Assembly: GCF_022512515.1 (NCBI RefSeq)
Contig: NZ_JAKWBK010000001.1
Span: 4,402,001 to 4,466,000, forward strand
DNA from: Paraniabella hibiscisoli
GTDB lineage: Bacteria; Bacteroidota; Bacteroidia; Chitinophagales; Chitinophagaceae
Reading direction: 5' to 3'
Length of the DNA stretch: 64,000 bases
Positions 9,126-23,304 of this stretch are shown piece after piece; within the stretch, counting starts at the first letter, position 1, and each line of letters opens with the position of its first letter. The position numbers were made by a program, and so were the translations under genes. The notes below the pieces were generated by a model, which saw nothing but the letters and a program-made list of their open reading frames with translations, was not told the origin of the DNA and did no database searches.

Positions 9126-10427
9126 ATGATTAAATTATATCGAATCGGTTTATGGATTTTCATTGTTGCTGCTGCCGGGCTACTTATTGCCTTGTTGCTA
9201 CAGCAAACAGACCTTAGCAAAATACTCTCGGTAATTGCTGCGGTTTCATTGGCATTAGGCCTGGGCTCGGTGCCAGGGCTCAAAGGCTATCAATACACAG
9301 CCTGGATCATTGCCGCGGTGGTGGCCGGGATGGTTTATCCGCAAGCTTTTATGCACTGGGGACCGGTGAACCTGAGAGATAAGACCCTAATATTGGTCAT
9401 TATACAATTGGTGATGTTTGGAATGGGCACACATATGAGCCTGAGAGATTTTAAAGGCTTGGCAAGTACAGGCAAAGGTGTGGCAGTAGGGCTATTATGC
9501 CACTTTTCGGTAATGCCTTTAATGGGTTTACTCCTTACTAAAGTCTTTCATTTTGAACCGGAGATTGCTGCAGGTATCATATTGATTGGTAGCTGTAGCA
9601 GCGGCCTGGCTTCCAATGTAATGGTATACCTGGCAAGAGCCAACCTGGTGTTGTCGGTAATTGTAACAGCTATGGCCACATTGGCAGCGCCTTTTTTAAC
9701 ACCGTTATTGATGAAAACTTTCGCTGGCACATTAATAGAAGTGAAGTTCGTGGATATGATGATCGAGATCATTAAGATCGTTATCGTACCGATCGGTGCG
9801 GCTTTATTGCACGATTATCTGAAAGGTGCCGGTAAAGCAAGAGCTAAGGGCATCGCTGTATTTTCTGTTATTGGTGCGTTGTATGCGCTGGCAGTTTTAT
9901 TTTGGATATATCCGGTTGTAGCAGCGGGCGGTGCATCACATGCGGTTTTGCAATCTCTGGAATTATCAGGTTTCCTGGCGGGTGCAGTTGTGGCGGGCAC
10001 ATTATATCACCAGCTGTATAAAGCCTATCCGAAAATAGATCAACTAATGCCTTTCATCTCGATGTTTGGTATTATCTACTTCACTACTGTTACAACAGCG
10101 GCGGGTAGAGACAACCTGATGAAAGTTGGGTTCTTATTATTCATTGCCTCAGTCATCCATAATGCAGCGGGTTATTTCTTCGGCTATTGGTTGAGTCGGT
10201 TCTTCGGATTGGACAAAAATTCCAGTCGTACTGTAGCCTTTGAGGTTGGATTACAAAACGGAGGTATGGCTAGCGGTTTGGCCGGATCGATGGGTAAACT
10301 GGGTACCGTAGGACTTGCAGCTGCCGTGTTTAGTCCGTGGATGAATATCAGCGGTAGTATACTGGCTAATTACTGGAGGAAGAGACCTGTTGAGCCTTCG
10401 AAGGAAAAAGAGGCAGGGGGATTGTAG
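9126..10427 (+). CDS. Bile acid:sodium symporter (BASS/SBF) family transporter
   Basis: This is an inner-membrane transporter of 433 residues with about ten hydrophobic helices. Seen: FGMGTHMSLRDFKGL and the crossover-type motif GSCSSGLASNVMVYLARAN, followed later by FEVGLQNGGMASGLA; both are typical of Na+-coupled BASS carriers. BASS proteins move organic anions such as bile acids, pyruvate, pantoate or keto-acids. Here it is the last gene of the RLP-kinase-racemase operon, which suggests uptake of the sugar-acid substrate or a related carboxylate. The frame is intact. The C-terminus ends in a charged tail (WRKRPVEPSKEKEAGG). Confidence 0.85.
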   Translation: MIKLYRIGLWIFIVAAAGLLIALLLQQTDLSKILSVIAAVSLALGLGSVPGLKGYQYTAWIIAAVVAGMVYPQAFMHWGPVNLRDKTLILVIIQLVMFGMGTHMSLRDFKGLASTGKGVAVGLLCHFSVMPLMGLLLTKVFHFEPEIAAGIILIGSCSSGLASNVMVYLARANLVLSVIVTAMATLAAPFLTPLLMKTFAGTLIEVKFVDMMIEIIKIVIVPIGAALLHDYLKGAGKARAKGIAVFSVIGALYALAVLFWIYPVVAAGGASHAVLQSLELSGFLAGAVVAGTLYHQLYKAYPKIDQLMPFISMFGIIYFTTVTTAAGRDNLMKVGFLLFIASVIHNAAGYFFGYWLSRFFGLDKNSSRTVAFEVGLQNGGMASGLAGSMGKLGTVGLAAAVFSPWMNISGSILANYWRKRPVEPSKEKEAGGL

Positions 10428-10443
10428 TGCTTAATGTGGAGAA

Positions 10444-10575
10444 GTTAACCGTAGAGAAATAAGTGCTCAGAGGATTACGCGGAGTTTAAATGCCCAATTC
10501 AAAGAGACCTAATGGGTAATAGGATGTTAATAAAACGCTCTGCGTAATCTCTTTTCTCTTGTTCTCTGCGGTGAA
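10444..10575. repeat. Long imperfect inverted repeat (REP/MITE-like) in intergenic region
   Basis: Two arms of about 46 nt face each other. The left arm (10444-10489) contains ACCGTAGAGAAATAAG and GAGGATTACGCGGAG. The right arm (10530-10575), read on the other strand, contains ACCGCAGAGAACAAG and AGAGATTACGCAGAG. By eye roughly three quarters of positions pair, leaving a spacer of about 40 nt. There is no ORF inside. It lies between the BASS transporter stop and the GH2 start. It could be a non-autonomous repeat element or a strong mRNA hairpin; no U-run marks it as an ordinary terminator. Confidence 0.6.
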
Positions 10576-10630
10576 TAAACGACATCAGGGATAAATGAGC
10601 AGAATTAAATATAGAATAGTATAGAAGTAA

Positions 10631-13895
<3,265 letters not shown>

Positions 13896-13971
13896 ATAGC
13901 GTTATTTTTGCCTTCAGTTTATAATGTGGCTAAACGATTGGGATGCCATGCTTGTCAAATAAAATTCGGGA

Positions 13972-16900
13972 ATGGTTAGATTTACAAAGATCATAGGTTT
14001 TGCGATTGCTTTTTCTTAATTAGTTGGACCGCGGGCGCTCAAACAAAAACGGGCGGCTCCCTGGAAGATGTTTTTAAAAATCCACCTGAGTCTGCCCGGC
14101 CCTGGGTACTTTGGTATTGGATGCATGGCGCTGTTTCAAAGGAAGGAATTACAGCAGACCTGGAAGGAATACAAAAGAATGGCATTGGCGGCGTATACCT
14201 GGCTTGCATTTATGATACAGTTGCCCGTATACCTTTCGATAAACCCGCCAGGCAATTAAGTCCTGAATGGTGGGGCATGGTTAATCATGCAATGAAAGAA
14301 TGTAAAAGACTGGGACTGAAAATGGCCTTTCATGTAAGTGATGGTTTTGCCTTGGCCGGCGGGCCGTGGATCAAGCCCGAACAGTCTATGCAAAAACTGG
14401 TATGGACCAAAACCTATATAAAAGCGTCTGACGAAGCCGGGATACAATTAGAGCAACCCGAAACGAAAGAAGGTTTTTACAAGGATGTTGCAGTGTATGC
14501 TTACCCGGCCAATTCATCCAATGCTTTTAGTGAAACGGTAACCATCCCCTCGGTAACTACCAGTACCGGTGAAAAAGCGCCCTACCTTGCTTTCCCTGGC
14601 GATGATAGCAAAACATTCAGAAGTGATAGCTCCTGCTGGATCCAGTATAAGTATCCAAAAGCATTTACACTGCGTTCTTTGACTACGCATACAGGGGCCC
14701 GCCAATACCAGGCTCAAAGGTTGGTGGTCCAATCCAGCAATGATGGCATTGTTTTCAATACGGTAATTAAACTAACGCCTCCACGGCATGGCTGGCAAAA
14801 TGATGACGAAGATAATACCTTCTCCATTCCGCCGACCACTGCAAAGTATTTCCGTTTTGTATTTGATAAAGATGCTACCGAAGCCGGATCGGAAGACCTG
14901 GATGCCGCCAAATGGAAGCCTACCTTAAAGGTGATGGGTATTTATCTGAGCGATGAGCCCGTGATCAACCAGTACCAGGCAAAAAATGCCAGCGTATGGC
15001 GGGTGGCCGAAAATACAACCGATCAGATGGTTCCTTCGGCTGATGCAGTTCCTTTTAAAAACATCATCAACCTCTCCCATAAAATGGATAAAGAAGGTAA
15101 CCTGAAGTGGAAGCCAGCCTCCGGAGAGTGGGTAATTGTGCGTATGGGTCATACTTCAACGGGGCATACGAATGCTACAGGGGGTGCCGCCAAAGGACTT
15201 GAATGTGATAAGTTTGACCCGGCTGCGATAAAACTTCAGTTTGACAGCTGGTACGGCAAAGCCTTTGAGAAAACTGATCCGGGACTGGCTAAAGAAGTAT
15301 TAAAGATCTTTTACATTGATAGCTGGGAAGCCGGCAGCCAGAACTGGAATAAGACTTTTGCGGCTGAGTTCAAAAAAAGGAGAGGGTATGACCTGATGCC
15401 TTACCTGCTGGTGATGACAGGTACGCCCATTAATGATGCTGCTACTTCGGAAAAGATATTACACGATGTACGCGAAACCCTTGCAGAATTAGTGAATGAT
15501 GTTTTTTATGTAACGCTTCGTAAGCTGGCAGATCAGAAAAGTTTGAGCTTTACCGCTGAAAATGTAGCTCCTACTATGGTGAGCGATGGACTGTTGCATT
15601 TTAAAACCGTGGACTTTCCCACCGGTGAATTCTGGCTGAAAAGTCCCACACATGATAAACCCAATGATATGTTCGATGCCATTAGTGCCGCACATATTTA
15701 TGGAAAGAATATTGTACAGGCTGAGTCATATACCAACCTCCGGATGGAATGGAATGAACATCCGGGTAATATAAAAGTAGTAGGAGATCGCAATTTTGCC
15801 ATGGGTATGAACAAACCTATTGTACATGTAATGACACATAATCCCTGGATCGATCGTAAGCCGGGGATGACCCTGGGTAGCATTGGTTTATTTTATCAGA
15901 GAGATCAAACCTGGTTTAGCCAAAGTAAAGCCTGGGTAGAATATATGGCGCGGGTATCTGCTTTATTGCAACAGGGAAAACCAGCAGCTGATGTAGCCGT
16001 ATTTATTGGAGAGGAAGTGCCAAGACGTTCTATATTACCCGATCGTTTGGTTGGTACGTTGCCAGGGATATTTGGGAAAGAAAGAGTAGCTTCCGAAAAG
16101 TTAAGACTAGAAAATAAAGGGCAGCCTCAAAGAGTAATACCTGTTGGGGTAGGGCACTCTGCTAATATGGCAGATCCGGAAGATTGGACGGATGCCTTGA
16201 GGGGGTACAAATACGATTGTTTTAACAGGGATGTGCTGCTGAACGCTAAAGTAGCTAATGGTGAAGTAGTTTTTCCTTCAGGAGCCAGCTATAAAATATT
16301 GGTATTCCCCGGCAAAATACTGATGAATCCCAATAGCAACCTGATGTCGGCGGAAGTTGCAAAAAGATCCTGGATTTAAAGCAAGCTGGCGCTACCATCA
16401 TTATTGAAAAAGGTCGTTAAATACAATTGGTTTAAAAGAGAAGGATGCCGCACTTCAGAAATCCTGGAACCAACTATTTGTAGAATCGGACAAGGGACGT
16501 GTTATCGAAGCGCCCTACACAAAGGAAACTTTTGAAGATCTGGGCGTAACAAGGGATATAGATGCAACCGGCAGTAACCAACCCATAGCCTGGACACATA
16601 GAAAATTGGAGGGAGCAGATCTGTACTTTATTTCCAATCAGCAAAATAAGAGCGTATCTATTCCTGTTTCTTTCAGAATAACGGGTTTTGCACCTGAAAT
16701 ATGGGACCCGGCATCTGGCACCATTAAAAAAATGGAAAACTGGCATATAAAAGAGGGAAGAACCTATATTGATTTGAATTTGCATGAAAATGCATCAATG
16801 TTCTTGGTATTCAGGGAAAGAACAAGTGACCTTAGTATCATTACAACTCGTGATACGCCTCGACGCCCGAATGTACCTTTAAAGTTAAACAGTAACTGGG

Positions 16901-17352
16901 AAGTAAAATTTGATCCGGCCTTTGGCGGACCTGAAGAGAAAATTTTGTTTCCAAGACTTACCTCCTGGAGTGAACACAACAATGAAAAAGTAAAATACTA
17001 CTCTGGTATTGCAAACTATAAGAATACTTTCGTTATTGTAAATCCAGATTTTAGCACGCCATTTTATCTTACGATTGATAGCATTCACAATATTGCGTCA
17101 GTGTATATAAACGGTATCGATTGCGGTACGCTTTGGACACCTCCTTACCAACTGGATATATCCAAAGCAATTAAAACAGGAGACAATACTATTGAAATTA
17201 AAGTAAGCAATACCTGGGCCAATCGCCTGATTGGAGATATGGCACTGCCCGAAGAAAAACGGGTTACCTGGACAACCGCGCCTTTAAATTTACTACAGGG
17301 CAAACCTCTGTTAAAAGCAGGATTAGAGGGAGAAATAAAGATTTGGCAATAA
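13972..17352 (+). CDS. GH106 alpha-L-rhamnosidase-type glycoside hydrolase, frameshifted
   Basis: This is a secreted enzyme of about 1,125 residues. The signal peptide (MVRFTKIIGFAIAF) is cut by a frame break in the T-run near 14008. In the restored frame come ARPWVLWYWMHGAVSKEGI, the GH106 hallmark start of the barrel, and then FHVSDGFALAGGPWI. The C-terminus has a jelly-roll sugar-binding module (VYINGIDCGTLWTPPYQLDI, VSNTWANRLIGD). Further frame breaks lie near 16360 and 16418. Known family: GH106 members remove alpha-L-rhamnose from rhamnogalacturonan I/II and related glycans. With GH78, GH127 and GH2 upstream the context is rhamnose-rich pectin. The family call is strong; the linkage is inference. 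Confidence 0.85.
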
Positions 17353-17435
17353 TACTAACGATTATGCCCGAAGATTTGTACAATGATTAATGGTAGCGTA
17401 TGAGCCAAGCTTGCGCCTGGATATATATATGGGCC

Positions 17436-17539
17436 TGCTGGAAATAAAACAGGTTAGTAAGACTACCAGACTTTTCGATCAGGACGGTGGAAAACCTCTT
17501 TTAAAAACAGGTTTGGAGGAAATAACGTATGATATCTAG
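17436..17539 (+). pseudogene. Relic of a hydrolase 3' end (GH106-like tail)
   Basis: Shortly after the GH106 stop, one frame reads LEIKQVSKTTRLFDQDGGK, then PLLKTGLEE, then a stop at 17537. This parallels the end of the GH106 protein just upstream (VTWTTAPLNLLQGKPLLKAG). It has no start and is too short for a protein. It looks like the remaining tail of a second, deleted gene of the same kind, or a partial duplication. The rest of 17353-17673 shows no gene. Confidence 0.5.
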
Positions 17540-17673
17540 CGCCATTTTAGACGCTGCGTGGCAGTGACAAAGAAGCAACTTTAGCTAACCATAATGATCT
17601 GCTATTCTCCTGTTCCGGTTCCGCCTCCCAGATAAATAAGCATCCTATATCAGTAAGATAGCTCCATGCACCA

Positions 17674-19289
17674 TTACGGCGCATCACTTACGTATTGGCA
17701 TACATACACTGTATCAACTGCTCTTTTCGATAGCTTCCATCCCGGTTTTCCAAACTGGCCGCTGTAAAGACTGGCGCCATCGCTTACACAAAAATAGCTC
17801 AGGAGCGAGGGTTGTCCCCATATTTTAGCGAGCACTGCAAATGGCTTTTCAGAGCTTACCCGGTAAGCCGGCAAGCCCCTGGCTATCACCAGGTATTCTC
17901 CGGGCTTTCCCTGTTCAGTTTGCACAGTATGCCTGATCATACCGTTTTGTTGTGCATACCACTGCCAGGCTCCTGTTCCTGTGGCCCATACCGTACTTCC
18001 TGGTGGCATGCCTCTCATAATACCACTCGCTGTATTTTTATAGTAGAAGGCGTATTTCCAATCGGATATTCCGAGTAATAAGCTCAATACGACAGAAGCT
18101 GTTAAAGAAAATTTGACCATCCCCAGGCCGGCTTTTTCAATAATGGGCTCTGCCAGCAATAACAGAAAAGGTATGATCAATAACAGGTGCCGGATACCCA
18201 TAAAGGGGGCAAATAGTATCAAAAAGGAAGATAAGGCCGCAATAAATAATACAAGAATGAACTGGGGCGATTGAACAAAGACTCTAATGGTACCCGCTTT
18301 TTGAAAGCTCTTACTTACAAAAAGGATCGTAACAAATAAGATCATTACACCATGAATGAAGAAGGAAGCATCAAGAATTGCGGTAAGATCTTTTTCATAA
18401 TTACCACTGCTCATATAGTGCAACAACGCAGTTAACAGAAATATTCCGGTAATGAAGTAAACGACATAGTTTCCCGCTTTTTCTTAATAATATAAGTTAG
18501 AAAAAGGCATCCAAAAGAAGCGATGCACCCCAATGCTGAAAAATAGGTCCAGGCACGGTCCTGCAGCGTACTTCTGGTTCCTGGCCTGCGCGCAAATAAA
18601 TGGCTGCCTCCAAATTCCCAGAAGTTCCAAACTGTCCACAATGCTATTAGTGCTATCGGTATGAGCAACCACAGGAGTTTTTTATATTCCGTTCTTAATA
18701 AAAACAATAATGCTACTGCGGCAAGTACGGGCAATACAGAGTATTTAATAAACAGGCCGATCGTTAAAAGTACGATAGCCATCAGGGTATTCCGGTTTTC
18801 CTGCCGGGTTGACGACAGCAGGAGGTAGTAAAAGGCCCCGATCATTAACGCCATAATGGGCACATCTGTCATTACATTCTGGCTTACAACAAATGCCGGG
18901 CACAAGCCTAACAGCGCTACCAGCAGGAGTGGTCGTTTTACTTTTAAAAGAACACAAGCTTTATAAAACCAATATAATGCTAAAAATGAGAAAGCGGCAA
19001 TGAGTAAGTGCATCACAACCTCATTAAATCCAAATACGGTTGCCAGGCCTGCGATCATATAAAATAAAAGAGGAGGTTGATTTGCATGATGCATGGGCTC
19101 TGGCTCATCATTATCCCAGCGAATCATTCCGGACATGGGACGAAGCGGCTCTTCGGCTATATGTTGGGCAGCTTCCATGTGAAAGCCATCATCCATTTGA
19201 AAAGCTTTTTCAATATTTATAGCAGTGAGAAACACCCAGATCGTTAGTATGAAGACGATGGGCTTTTGAAAGTATTGTTGTAGTTTCAT
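17674..19289 (-). CDS. Glycosyltransferase family 39-like membrane protein (ArnT/PMT type), frameshifted
   Basis: This is a polytopic inner-membrane protein of about 538 residues in two frames, with the break near 18475. The N-terminal helix is followed by a periplasmic loop with the acidic pair MDDGFHMEAAQHI, the DxD/DE-type motif of ArnT/PMT glycosyltransferases that use polyprenyl-phosphate sugars. About ten further hydrophobic helices follow, and a soluble C-terminal domain ends the chain. It is the last gene of a minus-strand operon and starts 12 nt after the DUF5703 stop. Its partner genes are degradative, so its role in glycosylating a lipid or protein in this context is not obvious. 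Confidence 0.7.
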
Positions 19290-19301
19290 CAGTTTTGGTT
19301 C

Positions 19302-21625
19302 TTAGTAGGGCGGTGGTATTTTATTCAAACTGAATAATAATGTCTTTTTTCTTTCTGCTGGTACTACTTCCAGCGAAATAACTTTTCCATTTCTTAGTGT
19401 CGCTTCCACTGTTGTTTGTTTAGGAGCATGTAGTTTAAAATGGACGTCCCAGTTTTTGGGCCACGCCGGGAACAAATAAATCCGGTCATCTACAGTTTGC
19501 ATCAGCATCTCCTGTAAGCCTATCATGCCGCTGCCGCCCCAGTTATGATCGGGCACCCAGTCAAAGCCTGGTCCCCAGAATGCGGGGAATCTCCGCTCGC
19601 TGTTTTTAAGTTTGAGACTGGTTAATCGTTGCGCTTCTTCTGTTAAACCCAGTCTTGCCGCAAATATATTGTCTTGTTTCCATCCTATATGACTACGGAA
19701 TTTCAGGGCGAAGCTGTCGTTCCAATAAGTGTTCCTCGCAGTGTCAAGGCCCGCTTGTCCTACACCATATAAGCCCCACGGATATACCGGATATAGTTGC
19801 GAAGATTCTACATTGTTTACGCGGCTCCATACAGTGGCAGGAGCGATGGTAGGCTTTTCATTAAAAGTTGAAAATGGTAGGGGAGGAATACGGCTTAACA
19901 ATCCTTCAAAATACGTACGTTCCGTTGCATTTAAGTTGGCGGCACTTGAATTTAAAAGTGTTGTTGTTACCACTTTTAATGCAGCAATGGTTGAACTGGC
20001 GTTGTAAGACATTTTAAAAGTTTCAGCACCGGACCCCGGGTAAAGGATCAGGCGCCCTTTTCCATCCAGGGCTTTATTGCTTAGTTTTTTTGCCTGGTAC
20101 TGGTAATGCTCGTCAAAAAAATCAACGCATTTTTAATAAGAGGAAGATAGGCTGTAATGTTTTTACCGGCATAAGATTCGGTTTGCAGTATCATCATACA
20201 AAACTCCAGCACTGTGTCCCATTCATATTCCAGCCAGGCATTGTATTCAACACCTGCATCAAAACCGGCTGGCCGTTTCCATCCGTATTCTGTTGGATTG
20301 GGAAAACCGAAATTTTCTATTTGTTCATTAAAATTAGCTCCGCCATGGCCCCAATAAACTTTGGTACGTAAACGGGCTGTTGGTAGCAGACGGTTATAAA
20401 AGTCAAACTGCGGTGTCATCATATCTACATCGCCGCTTCTCAACATAGGCCAGTAAACCAGTCGTTGATTTTGCGCAGTAAATGTACCGCCGCCCCAATT
20501 GCGGTGATCGGGCGTTCCTTTTATAGAAGTATCCGTCAACACCGGATCTACTGTAAATAAGCCACCGTTAAATTTGGTAGGGTATTTCCCATAGGCATTA
20601 CAGCCCAGCATATACCGGAACAACTGGTAATTACGTCCCAGCTGCCAGCTTTCGCTCTCGGTTTTTGACGGATCAATAAAAATGAAGCTTCTTTTCCAAT
20701 AGTCGTTCCACCAGTCTATTGTTTTTTTAGAATCGGCCTTATAATGCTTACTGATATTTTTGAGTTGAGTTTTCCAGTCGTCTATAGTATTGGTCTGGTC
20801 ATTATGTAAATAGATCTGTATTGACTGCTTTTTGACCGGTCGTTTACTGACAAGGCTCCAGCTTTTGAAAGCCGTATTCAGGTACTGTCCTTCGCCATTA
20901 GTACCTCTAACAAAATGATCGCCTTTGATCAGGCCCCCGCTTGTTAAACCTTCCAACGGATTGAACAACTGGCTTTTTAAGGAGTCTAATCCCTGTTGCT
21001 TTACCGTAGCATCAAATACGGTAGGCGATAGATTACGATGTGAGAATACGATTTCATCCTGGTCAAATACTACCTGGTCAGGGCGTGTAATGATGGGGAC
21101 ATGAGCAGCCCATTTCCAGGAATTAGCATTATTTTCTTTTCCTTTCTGAACACGATCGGTAAAGCGCCAGTTTTCATATACTGCCTCGGCTTTAATAGCC
21201 TTATTAGCTGAGATATCAATGTGTATTACCGGGTTAAATACATCTACCCATATCCGGAGTAAAGCATGGATGCCGTTATGCCCTGATCGTATGTCAACAT
21301 AGCCATTTTTTACAATCAGCTCCTGTTTGAAATCGGCATTATTAAAGGGGTTGGGAGAAAGCCTCAGTCTTAATCTGCCACTTTTTAAGAAGGAATTATT
21401 TTCATCAAAACTGCCGCTTTGTGAGAAATAGAGCAATAATTCATCATTTTCCACCCATACATTACAACCAATACCGCCACCACCTACGGGCATCGATTCT
21501 CCGGCATTTTTACTGGGGCCTGACCATGTAATATTGTAATCATTCAGTTGTGTTTCCTGCGCAAACGCTGCAACTGAATGCAAACATAATATCAATAACA
21601 CCCCATACCCGTATGCCTTCCTCAT
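19302..21625 (-). CDS. DUF5703 domain-containing glycoside-hydrolase-like protein, frameshifted
   Basis: This is a secreted protein of about 775 residues. A signal peptide (VLLILCLHSVAAFAQ) follows ATG 21625. The N-terminal region matches the DUF5703 style: NITWSGPSKNAGESMPVGGG, then FSQSGSFDENNSFL. An alpha-helical toroid-like region resembling GH95/GH65-type barrels follows (WWNDYWKRSFIF, QLFRYMLGCNAYG), with WGHGGANFNEQI. The C-terminal beta domain holds IYLFPAWPKNWDVHFKLHAP. The frame breaks near 20110. Members are usually annotated as hypothetical or candidate glycosidases in PULs and I know of no fixed activity. The start lies 13 nt from the end of the esterase gene, so the two are surely one operon. 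Confidence 0.75.
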
Positions 21626-21638
21626 CAATAATTATATT

Positions 21639-23074
21639 TTATTTAAGTTCTGTAACAATATCCCAGTCATCTGTTCTAAAGGACGATGCAGGGAGCCCGG
21701 CGGTATTAAATAGCTCTCCGGGTGAATCATCTTTAAAAGCATAGCGAACGGCTACCGGATTTTTTACTTCTTTGGCTGTTACTTCTACACCACCATTTAC
21801 CAGTTGTGCTGTAGCCGGGTAAAACTTCTTATCGTCACCCGCTATTTCAAATTGGGTAATGGTTTTACCATAAGAAGTAAGTCCCACCGGTGCATTTTTA
21901 AACTTCACCATAGCTTTGCCATCTTTAATGGCCATAGATTCATATAATGGACTCTCGCTCGCAAAACCTTTATAGTGGTAGGTTTTAGTCAAAGCCTGAA
22001 GTGCCAATCTTTTACCGATTTCCTGCTTTTCACGCGGATGAATGAAATCAGCATCACCTATATCCATGGTTACCGCCATACCGCTATTGGGTATTTTGTC
22101 CAGCGATTTACGTTGTGCGTCTCGCAAAAAAGCAGAATTCAGTAAAGTATCTCCTTTTTTCTTACCCCGGTTGTAGTCGAACGGGGCAATCTGTACAAAA
22201 TAAAAAGGCAGCTCTCCCTGGTTAAACTGGGTTCTCAGCATTTGCACAAATTCAGGGAATAAAGATTCATACTGCTTGGGACGGTCAGCATTTGACTCGC
22301 CCTGGTACCATATAAATCCCTTTGCACCATACCCAATCAGTGGATGTATCATGCCATTATATACAACAGTAGCAATTTTGTTATTTAACCTCGATTTGTC
22401 ATTAGGGTCCGGCAAAGCAAAATTATATCCTTTAAGCGATGCTATGTCCATGAACGACTCAACGGGGTGCCACCATAGCTCACATTGATCAAACCTATAG
22501 GAACCTTCAGTTGATCGTATAAGAATTTTCCAAAAGTATAACCGGTAGCACTAAAATTGGCTACATCCTCAGGGTTAGATATTTTCCAGCTAAAATTCTT
22601 ACTCGTGTCTAACGGTGTGGGTTGTGTTGACCTGGGAACATTATACAGCCGGATCTGGTCGTTAGTAGAATTAAAAACAATATCATTTGAATGATTAATA
22701 GGTTGATTGTTAAATCCTTTCAACGGCATTTCCATATTCGACTGCCCGCTGCAGATCCATACTTCACCGATCAAAATATTTCTAATTTTTATGATTTGTC
22801 CATCGCTAATGCTGATTTCGTAAGGTCCACCCGCCTTAGGCGTAGCTATCGCAACTTTCCATTTTCCTTTATTGTCGGGCTGAGCCGTATATTTTTTATT
22901 GTTCCAGGACGTAGTAATGGTAACCGCGTTCTTTTTGTCCGTCCATCCCCAAATAGCAGGAGTAGACTGTTGCTGAAGTACCATATTGTCACTAAAAAAC
23001 CAGGGTAATTGTAGTTTTGCCTGCGATATAAACGGCGCGGCAACTAAAAGGCAGAGTGCTGTAAAAAATTTCAT
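21639..23074 (-). CDS. Sialate O-acetylesterase-type SGNH esterase, frameshifted
   Basis: This is a secreted carbohydrate acetylesterase of about 478 residues. ATG 23074 is chosen because a signal peptide (MKFFTALCLLVAAPFISQA) follows at once; an upstream in-frame start would add an unlikely extension. Seen: DNMVLQQ, an Ig-like insert, the nucleophile block GEVWICSGQSNMEMPL, IWYQGESNADRPKQY, and the Asp-His pair in DIGDADFIHPREKQ. The frame breaks near 22450. Bacteroidota use these enzymes to deacetylate sialic acid, xylan or pectin. With the following DUF5703 gene this suggests deacetylation before glycosidic cleavage. It is divergent from an AraC regulator 230 nt away. Confidence 0.82.
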
Positions 23075-23304
23075 AATCGTTTTTAAATGGAAGCCCGAAA
23101 ATAAGAAAATTAAAAGTGGGATTAACATTTATTGGCCCCGGCTGTTTATGATAACGTATTGTTCATTTTACCGGGTAAACAATTGGTTAAAAAACGGTAA
23201 TACAAATATTTTAACGTAATTTATCGTGGTTCTGCAAAATACTTTAATTTAGTTTTGCAAGAAGCGTTTTAAGGATAACTTTTGTTTGACATATATTGCC
23301 AAGT

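Noticed and set aside
17674-18426. Plus-strand ORFs opposite the GT39-like gene
   Set aside because: Antisense to a membrane protein with clear helices; such long shadow frames are expected there.
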